Source: Ancrocorticia sp052089425
GTDB taxonomy: Bacteria; Actinomycetota; Actinomycetes; Actinomycetales; Actinomycetaceae
Assembly (NCBI RefSeq): GCF_052089425.1
Contig: NZ_JBQCZW010000014.1
Span: forward strand, 1 to 63,753
Length of the DNA: 63,753 nt
Reading direction: 5' to 3'
The position numbers and the translations under genes were made by a program. Positions 8,436-15,744 of this stretch are shown piece after piece; the first letter of the stretch is position 1; every line of letters starts with the position of its first letter. Under the pieces are notes generated by a model that saw only the letters and a program-made list of their open reading frames with translations, searched no databases and was not told where the DNA came from.

Positions 8436-9095
8436 TTAGATGCTCCAGATACCTGCTGGCCCGCTCACTTCGAGGCACAGGCGTGCCGCGGTAGAACAGG
8501 ACGGACAATCCTCAGTAGAGGCGGTCTGGATCTCAATGGCGGTTCCCATGGCCGCCAGCTGCATTCGGACCTGAGGGACGTCATCGCCCGAAAGGTAGAA
8601 ACCATGCAGATCGGCCTTCGCCGCAGTGGAATAGGCAGGGGAAACAGAATCCTGCCAGTCAATGATGAAGGGGAGAGCACCCGCCGATGGGGGAGTCAGC
8701 CGCCATTCAAGAAGGTTGCCATCAGGAGTGCGCCGGGAGAGTGCGTCCAGCGAGCCAACGTCAATTCCCGCTTCCGCGGCCTTCGCAACGGCGGCGTCCG
8801 CATCATCTGGGTGAATGGCCCACGTAGAGACGGCCGCCTGCGGCAGCTCATCGAGTCCAAAGGGATAGGGGCCATCGGGGTGAGGAAGTGATTCGTCCAC
8901 GCCCACGATCTCGAGGTAATGCCCGCCACCGAAGGTGACCAAGTAGTTGCGGGTTCCCAAGCTTTCGTGCGATCCGCCCTTTTCGGGACGGATGCCTGTG
9001 GCCCGTTCGAACTCATTCACCGTTGCCTCAAGTGTTGGTGTGGCAACAACGATGTGGTCAAGAAGCGGTGGAATCACAGATGTACCGTGTGTCAT
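8436..9095 (-). CDS. VOC / glyoxalase-like domain protein
   Basis: A 219-residue protein of the vicinal oxygen chelate superfamily (Glyoxalase_3-like). The first repeat begins L-L-D-H-I-V-V-A-T-P-T-L, with the metal-ligand type His, and continues to G-T-R-N-Y-L-V-T-F-G-G-G-H-Y-L-E-I-V-G-V-D, with the matching Glu. It is the first gene of the operon, has GGAGG upstream, and leaves 116 bp before the oxidoreductase. Enzymes of this fold act in isomerase, dioxygenase or lyase steps; which one applies here is unknown. Confidence 0.85.
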   Translation of the reverse strand: MTHGTSVIPPLLDHIVVATPTLEATVNEFERATGIRPEKGGSHESLGTRNYLVTFGGGHYLEIVGVDESLPHPDGPYPFGLDELPQAAVSTWAIHPDDADAAVAKAAEAGIDVGSLDALSRRTPDGNLLEWRLTPPSAGALPFIIDWQDSVSPAYSTAAKADLHGFYLSGDDVPQVRMQLAAMGTAIEIQTASTEDCPSCSTAARLCLEVSGPAGIWSI

Positions 9096-9504
9096 GACTT
9101 CCCTCCAAATCGTTCATCGGGTTCCAGATGGTCCCGGAACTCTGTCCATGCAGCTATCTTGGCAAACACTTGATTGTTCTCGATAGATAATTTCAGGATT
9201 CGAACTGTCTGTAAACCTATTAAGCTGGTAGGGAATAAGAGATAATGGCCATAGTTAGCGAAATGTCTCCTCCACCACCATGGCGCCTTGTGATGAAGAT
9301 TACGGTCGAGCGTACGCTGCCACGCCGTCGTCGTCAAAAACAATGAAATCGGCCACGCTGGTCCCGCTAACCACGCAATCAAATCACCTAAATCTGGCGT
9401 CCCACCACCGTTTGACCAGCTTCGCCACCATGTCCTCATGCCGAGACTCATTGCCGGTGGGCGCCGCAGGGTCAAGGATGGACCGAGAGATCGAAGGGAA
9501 GTGT
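9096..9504. other. Divergent intergenic region
   Basis: This 409-bp stretch separates the VOC operon from the symporter gene. Apart from the operon promoter at 9187-9215, no conserved RNA element is recognised. A CGTCGTCGTC tract followed by A-rich sequence (about 9326-9340) resembles the hairpin arms near 41364 and 44497, but no second arm is present here. Confidence 0.5.
9187..9215 (-). promoter_or_regulatory. Candidate promoter of the VOC-to-lipoprotein operon
   Basis: On the minus strand TTTACA (9210-9215) and AATTAT (9187-9192) are spaced 17 nt apart, about 90 bp before the VOC gene start. This is a good sigma-70-type match for an actinobacterium; not tested. Confidence 0.45.
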
Positions 9505-11310
9505 ATGACTACTCCATCAACACCAGGTGGTTCGCCGTCACGAAAAGCGAACCGGGGCGCGTTTTCCGGACGCAATGCATTTATTTTTGCGGCGATTGGA
9601 TCGGCGGTTGGGCTTGGCAACATTTGGCGTTTCCCGTATGTGGCCTATTCGAACGGTGGCGGCTCGTTCATCCTGCCGTACATCATCGCGCTAGTGACAG
9701 CCGGAATTCCGCTCCTTTTCCTCGACTATGCGATCGGGCACCGCTACCGCGGATCGGCTCCGCTTTCCTTCCGCCGCCTTCATCGGCGCACCGAACCGCT
9801 CGGGTGGATTCAGGTGATGATCTGCTTCGTGATTGGCGTGTACTACGCGCTCATCCTCGCGTGGGCCATACGCTACTTCTTCTTCTCCTTCACCAAGGAA
9901 TGGGGCGATGATCCGGCGGGATTCTTCGCGGAGTCGTTTACCAAATCTGTGCCCGCCGAAGAGGCGTCCTTCAGCTTGGACTTCGTTCCGGGTATTGCCA
10001 TCCCATTGCTTCTGGTGTGGGTAGGCGTGATCGTGGTGCTGGCGCTCGGCGTTCAAAAGGGCATTGCTGGATCATCCGCCGTTTTCATGCCGCTACTCGT
10101 GGTGATGTTCGTTGTGCTGGTGATCGTTGCCCTCACACTCCCGGGTGCGAGTGCCGGGCTGGACGCGCTCTTCACTCCAGACTGGGGGGCGCTCACTAAT
10201 CCCACCGTGTGGGTGGCGGCCTACGGGCAGATATTCTTCTCGCTCTCCGTGGCCTTTGGCATCATGCTGACCTATTCCTCCTACCTCAAGAAGGACGAGG
10301 ATCTGACGGCTCCCGGGCTTCTGGTTGGCTTCTCCAACTCCAGCTTCGAAATCCTTGCGGGTATTGGCGTATTCGCGGCGCTCGGCTTCATGGCGGGAAC
10401 CACCGGCCAAGCCATCGATGAAGTTGCCGGCGGCGGTATCGGCCTTGCGTTCATCGCCTTCCCCGCGATCATCAATCAGGCGCCACTGGGTGCGCTCATT
10501 GGGGTGTTGTTCTTCGGTTCGTTGGTATTCGCGGGCTTCATCTCCATGATCTCCATCATCGAAGTGATCGTTGCGGCGGTTCAGGACAAGCTCGGGATGG
10601 GGCGCGTGCCTGCCGTCATGGCCGTTGGTGTACCCATGGCGGTGGTGTCACTGCTGCTTTTCCCCACAACAACCGGCATGAACCTGTTGGATATCACCGA
10701 TGCGTTCATCAACAACTTCGGCATTGTTGGCGTGGCCCTTTTGGCTACCGTGACGCTCACGGCGGCATTCGGCGCCCTGCCAACGCTCCGCAATCACTTG
10801 AACCGATCCAGCTCCTTTAAGGTGGGGCGCATCTGGCAGCTGTTCGTGGGCGGGGTAGCTCCGATCATTCTGGGCTTTACGCTGATCAACGAAGTCCAGC
10901 GCACGTTCGCCGAAGGGTACGGCGGCATGCCGGACTGGTTCGTTAACGTGTTTGGCTGGGGGATGATCGTCCTCGTGGTTCTCATGGCCCTCGTTCTCAC
11001 GGCTATCCCGTGGGGGCCGCGCTCCAACGCGCACACGCTCGATTCCGATGGCGATAAGATACCGCCGCCCATCTTGGACCGGCTGGTGGATCAAGGCCGT
11101 TTCGGCCCCGCCAAGTCCGATCCCACTATCGCCGGGTACATCCTGCCCGATCTGGACGAACGCGCCGTTGCCGCCGAAGAATATAGGCACGAACACGGGA
11201 ACGGCGGGCGTCACGGCGGCGAATCGGATTCTGTATCGAAAGGTTCCGGATCGCAGAACGCCAAGTCCGAACCGCAGGATGCCAAGGACCGCAAGGAGGC
11301 TCGCTCATGA
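9505..11310 (+). CDS. Sodium:neurotransmitter symporter family amino-acid importer (MetP-like)
   Basis: A membrane symporter of about 600 residues in the NSS/LeuT family, importing an amino acid with sodium. The start at 9505 has GAAGGGAA just upstream. The family's first helix motif is clear: IGSAVGLGNIWRFPYVAYSNGGG at about residues 25-47, with the unwound GLGN and the conserved W-R-F-P. About eleven or twelve hydrophobic segments follow, then a hydrophilic tail rich in Asp, Gly and Lys. The next gene is the small partner known from the methionine/alanine importer MetP-MetS of corynebacteria, so methionine/alanine uptake is the best guess. Confidence 0.9.
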   Translation: MTTPSTPGGSPSRKANRGAFSGRNAFIFAAIGSAVGLGNIWRFPYVAYSNGGGSFILPYIIALVTAGIPLLFLDYAIGHRYRGSAPLSFRRLHRRTEPLGWIQVMICFVIGVYYALILAWAIRYFFFSFTKEWGDDPAGFFAESFTKSVPAEEASFSLDFVPGIAIPLLLVWVGVIVVLALGVQKGIAGSSAVFMPLLVVMFVVLVIVALTLPGASAGLDALFTPDWGALTNPTVWVAAYGQIFFSLSVAFGIMLTYSSYLKKDEDLTAPGLLVGFSNSSFEILAGIGVFAALGFMAGTTGQAIDEVAGGGIGLAFIAFPAIINQAPLGALIGVLFFGSLVFAGFISMISIIEVIVAAVQDKLGMGRVPAVMAVGVPMAVVSLLLFPTTTGMNLLDITDAFINNFGIVGVALLATVTLTAAFGALPTLRNHLNRSSSFKVGRIWQLFVGGVAPIILGFTLINEVQRTFAEGYGGMPDWFVNVFGWGMIVLVVLMALVLTAIPWGPRSNAHTLDSDGDKIPPPILDRLVDQGRFGPAKSDPTIAGYILPDLDERAVAAEEYRHEHGNGGRHGGESDSVSKGSGSQNAKSEPQDAKDRKEARS

Positions 11311-11477
11311 GTGGAGCAGCAATTGCCATGATGTGCGTGGCCATGTTTGTTATCTGGGGCGGGATGATCGCCTCCGCCGTGTACTTGCGGAAACACCCGG
11401 AAGGATCGGTGCAGCTTCTTGATGAGTTTGGACGGCCGGTTGATCACCCCATGCTGGACGTGGATCACGAGGATTAA
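11307..11477 (+). CDS. NSS transporter small subunit (MetS-like)
   Basis: A 56-residue single-span membrane protein. After SGAAI there is one hydrophobic helix (residues 4-27: A-A-I-A-M-M-C-V-A-M-F-V-I-W-G-G-M-I-A-S-A-V-Y), then a polar tail RKHPEG and an acidic end. The W-G-G-M-I-A-S motif and length match the small subunit of methionine/alanine NSS importers. It starts in the stop codon of the symporter gene (ATGA overlap), so the two are translationally coupled. Confidence 0.9.
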   Translation: MSGAAIAMMCVAMFVIWGGMIASAVYLRKHPEGSVQLLDEFGRPVDHPMLDVDHED

Positions 11478-11670
11478 GTAGCGGTGGGAACGTGCGCGCT
11501 GGCCGCGCCCCACGCCAGACACGCCCGGATCACCGCCAGACAAGTGCGCGCCGGCCGCGCGCAACACCCCCAACTGCTGAGGGGCTACGGAGGTACCGCT
11601 GAGGGGGCACGGAAGGGAGCACTGAGGTACCACGGACGGCCAACCCAACCTCCCACAAATCCCAAAAGTG

Positions 11671-11700
11671 TTGCGTACGCCATAGTTGAGGGAATACTGT
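11671..11700 (+). promoter_or_regulatory. Candidate promoter of the sugar importer operon
   Basis: TTGCGT (11671-11676) and TACTGT (11695-11700) are 18 nt apart, about 78 bp before the binding-protein start. The rest of 11478-11777 is GC-rich with two near-identical 17-bp GTGCGCGC-type segments (about 11491 and 11544) and no gene seen. Confidence 0.45.
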
Positions 11701-11777
11701 GAGTGTGTCTGTAAGAAGGCTCACGCAAACAGGAGTGCGCGGGCTGCCCGTATAACTAAACAAGGTTGGGGGATGGG

Positions 11778-13097
11778 ATGAAGTCTCGCAGAACAAGGCT
11801 GTCCGGTCTGGTAGCCGCTGGAGCAGCGGTGGCGCTTGTGGCCGCATGCGGTGGGTCCGGAGATGAAGGCGGCGGCGATGAAGCAGAGCCCGAGGTCACG
11901 ATTGACGGAGATTTTTCCGGCGAAACATTGAATGTCGCGGCGGCGTGGTCCGGTGGCGAACAAGATAATTTTGAACTGGTGCTGGACGAATTCGAGGAGC
12001 AGACGGGGGCAACCGTCAATTACACGAGCTTCGGAGATAACGGTCCGGCGTATTTGCAAACTCAGCTGGAGGGAGGCAACCCACCCAACGTTGCGGTGAT
12101 CGGCCAGCCCGCGTTGTTGCAGTCACTGGCTGCTGATGGCGATTTGGTGCCGCTAAGCGATGATGCGGTGGCAACGGTTGAAGAGAACTTTGACGAGAGC
12201 TGGGTGGATCTGGGTTCCGCGGATGACACGCTGTATGGCGTGTGGTTCAAGGCGGCGCACAAGTCCACCGTCTGGTACAACGCGGATATTTATGATGAAG
12301 CGGGTGCCGAGGTTCCGACGAATTGGAATGGTTTCCTCGATCAGCTCCAACTCATTTCGGATGCCGGGTATGACGGCATTTCGGTTGGCGCGGATGTGGG
12401 CTGGCCGCTGACGGACTGGTTCGAGAACGTGTACCTACGCACGGCCGGACCTGATCTGTATGATCAGCTGGCAAACCATGAGATCCCATGGACGGACGAA
12501 TCGGTGACCGTGGCGCTCGAGACGCTGGCAGAGCTCTGGGATTCTGACGTGGTCCAGTCCGGAGGCGCCCAGCGTTCCTTCCCAGATAGCGTGACGGCCG
12601 TGTTCGGCGCTGATCCGCAGGCTGGCACCGTGTTCGAAGCCGATTTCGTGGCGGGCAACATCGCTGAGGATGGCAATTCCACCGTTGGGGAAAACGCGCT
12701 GTTCTACGATTTCCCGTCCATCAACGGTTCCCCGGCATCGGTGGTTTCCGGCGGTGACGTCGCGGTAGCGATGGTGGATGATGAAGCAACGGCGGCCCTC
12801 ATGGATTATCTGGCAACGGCTGAGGCCGCTGAGATCTGGATCCCGCACGGTGGGCTCCTTTCGCCCAACCAGCAAGTAGATACCTCGGTGTATCCCGATG
12901 ATGTTTCCCGGGAGATCGCCGAATCGCTAACCGAAGCGGAGACTCTTCGCTTCGATATGTCGGATCTTGCCCCGAGCGCCTTCGGAGGTACTCCAGGCCA
13001 AGGGTTCTGGCAGGAAATGATTAGCTTCTACGAGGATCCCACGGATATTGAGGGAACCCAGCAGCGTCTGGAGGATGCTGCAGAGGCTGCGTACTAG
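11778..13097 (+). CDS. Sugar ABC transporter substrate-binding lipoprotein (AglE-like)
   Basis: A 439-residue extracellular solute-binding protein family 1 lipoprotein. The signal peptide runs from KSRRTRLSGL through a hydrophobic core to the lipobox VAAC near residue 23. The mature part has the family's early T-L-N-V-A-A-A-W-S-G-G-E block, then F-E-E-Q-T-G-A-T-V-N-Y and a C-terminal G-F-W-Q-E-M-I-S-F-Y region. Overall it looks like alpha-glucoside binding proteins of actinobacteria. ATG 11778 is chosen because it begins the signal peptide and has a G-rich ribosome site; an upstream TTG adds only four residues. The operon continues with two permeases. Confidence 0.87.
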   Translation: MKSRRTRLSGLVAAGAAVALVAACGGSGDEGGGDEAEPEVTIDGDFSGETLNVAAAWSGGEQDNFELVLDEFEEQTGATVNYTSFGDNGPAYLQTQLEGGNPPNVAVIGQPALLQSLAADGDLVPLSDDAVATVEENFDESWVDLGSADDTLYGVWFKAAHKSTVWYNADIYDEAGAEVPTNWNGFLDQLQLISDAGYDGISVGADVGWPLTDWFENVYLRTAGPDLYDQLANHEIPWTDESVTVALETLAELWDSDVVQSGGAQRSFPDSVTAVFGADPQAGTVFEADFVAGNIAEDGNSTVGENALFYDFPSINGSPASVVSGGDVAVAMVDDEATAALMDYLATAEAAEIWIPHGGLLSPNQQVDTSVYPDDVSREIAESLTEAETLRFDMSDLAPSAFGGTPGQGFWQEMISFYEDPTDIEGTQQRLEDAAEAAY

Positions 13098-13114
13098 CCC
13101 CTAAGAAGCAACAT

Positions 13115-13152
13115 GATTCGGTGGGTTCGGCGCTGTCTGGGCCCACCGAATC
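13115..13152 (+). promoter_or_regulatory. 11-bp intercistronic hairpin
   Basis: GATTCGGTGGG (13115-13125) pairs exactly with 13142-13152 across a 16-nt loop. It lies between the binding-protein stop and the first permease start. Such hairpins often stabilise the binding-protein mRNA or partly stop transcription so that this subunit is made in excess; this role is inferred. Confidence 0.65.
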
Positions 13153-13170
13153 CGTTTGAAAGGACAATCC

Positions 13171-14526
13171 GTGACCGCCACCGCCACTGAGATTCCTCCC
13201 GCTCCCAAGCAGGCCGCGCCCGCTCCTCGGCACGTCCGGTGGAAGCACGGGCTGCTCATCGCCTCGTTCGTGGCGCCCGCACTCATTATGTTGGGTGCCT
13301 TCGTGGTGTATCCGATTATTTTCACGCTCGTGCGCTCGTTCTACGACGCATCGGGCGGCGATTTCATCGGTTTCGAGAACTACATCCACATGTTCACGAA
13401 CGATTCCACCTACACGGCGATCCGCAATAACGTCATGTGGGTGATCGTGGCCCCGCTTACGTGTACGTTCCTTGGTCTGATTTTCGCGGTGATGATGGAG
13501 CGCGTGCGCTGGAAAACGGCCTTCCGCCTCATCATTTTCATGCCGATGGCCATCTCGATGTTGGCCGCCGGGGTCATTTTCCGCACGATGTTCCAGGAGG
13601 ATCCGAACCTCGGGGTGGCGAACGCCGTCGTTTCCGGCGTTCACGGGGCGTTTAGTGACGAAGCGAGTTATCCCGGAGCCAGAGTTCGTGAGGGGTTCGA
13701 TATTTCGGACGACGACGGCGCCCTCGCTTCTACCGATTCCCTCAGCGCCGGTAGCTCTGTGGACTTCCCATTGATCGGGGTCAAGCAGGGTGACCTTCCC
13801 GAGGATGCCGTTCAGGCGGCGCAGCATTCTGGGGCAAATGACTCGCAGATTTCTGGAACGGTGTTCCTTGATGTCATTCGCGGAGGCGGCGGGACGCAGG
13901 GGCAGATTGATGAAGGCAAGAGCGGTCTACCCGGTATTCGGGTAGACGCGGTGGATGCCAACGGCGATGTGGCGGGAAATGCCACCACGGGACCGGATGG
14001 AACCTATGTGATCGAGGGGTTGGATCCCGGCGGGGACTACCGGATCGCGTTGCCGCCCACGAATTTCGAGCAGGGCTTTCAAGGCGTATCGTGGCTAGGC
14101 CCATCGCTCATCAACGCGGTGATCATCTTGTCTTACGTGTGGATCTGGGCCGGCTTCGCCATGGTGATGATTGCCTCCGGCCTATCGGCCATTGATCGAA
14201 CCCTACAAGAGGCTGCGCGAACGGACGGTGCCAACGAGTGGCAAGTGTTCCGAAAAATCACGGCGCCCCTCCTTTCGCCGGTCATCGTGGTAGTTCTTGT
14301 CACCCTTATCATCAATGTGCTCAAGATATTTGACCTTGTGTATGTAATAGCTCCCGGCCAATCCAAGCCCGCATCCAACGTGATAGCCGTGGAGATGTGG
14401 ACGGCATCATTCGGTGGCGGAAACGATCATGGGTTGGGATCGGCGCTCGCGATCTTGCTGCTGATTCTCGTCTTACCATCCATGATCATCAACGTGCGCC
14501 GGTTCAGGGAGGAGTCCAGCCGATGA
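13171..14526 (+). CDS. Sugar ABC permease (AglF-like) with inserted extracellular beta domain
   Basis: A 451-residue permease, longer than the usual 290-320. The GTG start at 13171 has GAAAGGA upstream. Hydrophobic helices occur at about 28-55, 90-115 and 120-150; then a soluble insert spans roughly residues 157-306 before the EAA loop (L-Q-E-A-A-R-T-D-G-A-N) and the last helices. The end of the insert (S-G-T-V-F-L-D-V, G-L-P-G-I-R-V-D-A-V-D, G-T-Y-V-I-E-G-L-D-P-G) reads like an SdrD-B/carboxypeptidase-regulatory beta-sandwich repeat. By topology it should face outside and could contact the binding protein or cell wall. Stop overlaps the next start (ATGA). Confidence 0.87.
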   Translation: MTATATEIPPAPKQAAPAPRHVRWKHGLLIASFVAPALIMLGAFVVYPIIFTLVRSFYDASGGDFIGFENYIHMFTNDSTYTAIRNNVMWVIVAPLTCTFLGLIFAVMMERVRWKTAFRLIIFMPMAISMLAAGVIFRTMFQEDPNLGVANAVVSGVHGAFSDEASYPGARVREGFDISDDDGALASTDSLSAGSSVDFPLIGVKQGDLPEDAVQAAQHSGANDSQISGTVFLDVIRGGGGTQGQIDEGKSGLPGIRVDAVDANGDVAGNATTGPDGTYVIEGLDPGGDYRIALPPTNFEQGFQGVSWLGPSLINAVIILSYVWIWAGFAMVMIASGLSAIDRTLQEAARTDGANEWQVFRKITAPLLSPVIVVVLVTLIINVLKIFDLVYVIAPGQSKPASNVIAVEMWTASFGGGNDHGLGSALAILLLILVLPSMIINVRRFREESSR

Positions 14527-15462
14527 GTACGAATGAAGTGCAAGCAGTGTTGGATTCGCCCGATTCTCAGAATGAAGAGGACTCTGGGCGCACAGCGGCA
14601 GTGGTTCGGCCAGCGCGTCCCAAGAAGCCTGTGGCCCAGCGGATTCGGCAATGGCGTAGTCAACGTCCTGCTGATCGCGGTGGCGGTTTTCTGGCTGGTC
14701 CCGACAATAGGATTGTTCCTGACCTCGCTGCGCGCACCGGGAGATAATGCCTCGTCGGGGTGGTGGACGGTGTTCACTCAGCCAGCCCAGCTCACGATCG
14801 AGAACTATCAGAACCTCCTGTCCAATCCCACCATCACCGGATCGTTCTGGAACACTGTGGTGATCGCGGTTCCCACAACTATTCTCGTGGCCTTGTTCGG
14901 TGCGCTCGCGGCCTACGCGTTTGCGTGGATGAAGTTCCCTGGACGGGACTGGCTGTTGATCGCTGTCATCATCCTGCTTGCCGTTCCGCTTCAGGTGGCC
15001 TTCATTCCGTTGGCTCGCATGTTTGGGACCCTCGGTATTTCCGGCAGTGTTGTTGGCGTGATTCTCTTTCACGTGTCCTTCGGGTTGCCATTTGCCATTT
15101 TCCTCCTGCGCAACTTCTTTGTGCAGATACCGGGCGAGCTGCTCGAATCGGCGCGAATCGATGGGGCAGGGGAATGGCGAATCTTCTTTACGATTGTGCT
15201 GCCGCTGGGCTTGCCAGCCATTGCTTCCCTGTCCATTTTCCAGTTCCTGTGGACGTGGAATGACATGCTGGTGGCTCTGATTTTCACCAACTCCGGCTCG
15301 CAGCCATTGACGGTGGCTATCCAGACCCAACTGCGCCAGTTCGGATCGAACATTGACGTGCTCTCCTCAGGAGCATTCTTGTCCATGCTTGTCCCGCTGT
15401 TCGTGTTCTTCGCCTTCCAGCGTTACTTCGTTCAGGCGTTGCTGGCCGGCTCGCAAAAGTAA
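14523..15462 (+). CDS. Sugar ABC permease (AglG-like), apparent frameshift near the N-terminus
   Basis: The second permease of the AglEFG-type importer. The membrane part (from about 14650: L-L-I-A-V-A-V-F-W-L-V-P-T-I-G-L-F-L-T-S-L-R, then six helices and the EAA loop L-L-E-S-A-R-I-D-G-A-G-E) is intact. The natural start is the ATG at 14523, which overlaps the upstream stop and has GGAGGAG at ideal distance, but that frame ends at 14747. The conserved part is in the frame shifted by +1, whose first ATG (14533) has no ribosome site. One extra base between about 14560 and 14650, or a sequencing error, would explain it. The conserved region resumes at G-N-G-V-V-N near 14655. Confidence 0.8.
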
Positions 15463-15486
15463 TACGTCTCTGAGAGGCAAGAAAGT

Positions 15487-15583
15487 GGGGAGTGTGAGGG
15501 GGATTCAACTCCCCCTGAGCGATATGTCTCCGTGAGACAGGAGAGTGGGAGGGACGCGGCTGTGATGCCGGGTCCCTCCCACT
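15487..15583 (+). terminator. Two related hairpins after the sugar importer operon
   Basis: Two similar units follow the permease stop. Unit one has GGGGAGT (15487-15493) pairing with ACTCCCC (15508-15514). Unit two has a 12-bp stem, AGTGGGAGGGAC (15544-15555) with 15572-15583. Each is preceded by a related GTCTC-GAGAC type mini-hairpin and a shared AGTGGG segment, so the unit seems duplicated. They probably end the operon; no U-tract is seen. The rest of the gap to 15744 holds the repeats at 15602. Confidence 0.6.
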
Positions 15584-15601
15584 GACTAGTAGTGGACGCG
15601 T

Positions 15602-15679
15602 CCTCGAGTGAACGTCCTGCTCTAGGTGTGAACACACCCTGTCTAGGTGCGAACAACCTGCCTAGGCGCGAACGCCCTG
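15602..15679. repeat. Four imperfect tandem repeats of about 20 bp
   Basis: Four units of 19-21 bp share the pattern CTAGG-GYGAAC-CCTG (the first unit reads CTCGAGTGAACGTCCTG). They lie 65 bp beyond the stop of the minus-strand peptidase gene. No function is evident; they are not part of a coding frame that I can support. Confidence 0.65.
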
Positions 15680-15744
15680 CCGCGCAATTGCCGCCTTGTG
15701 AGCGATTGGCACAGAACGTGCCTCGGGCAGAGTCCAACTCTTGG

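Noticed and set aside
9092..9475. A 127-codon minus-strand open frame whose stop overlaps the VOC gene start (ATGA)
   Set aside because: Its Trp-rich first part looks non-biological and a good promoter (9187-9215) lies inside it; no family pattern is seen. The last 40 residues look more natural, so a small upstream gene is not fully excluded.
9216..9504. SAM or glycine riboswitch before the symporter
   Set aside because: Short matches to conserved blocks were found but not the required set of stems and core bases.
14473..15330. Minus-strand open frame of 285 codons opposite the AglG-like permease
   Set aside because: Antisense shadow with His/Gln/Arg-rich composition, no ribosome site.
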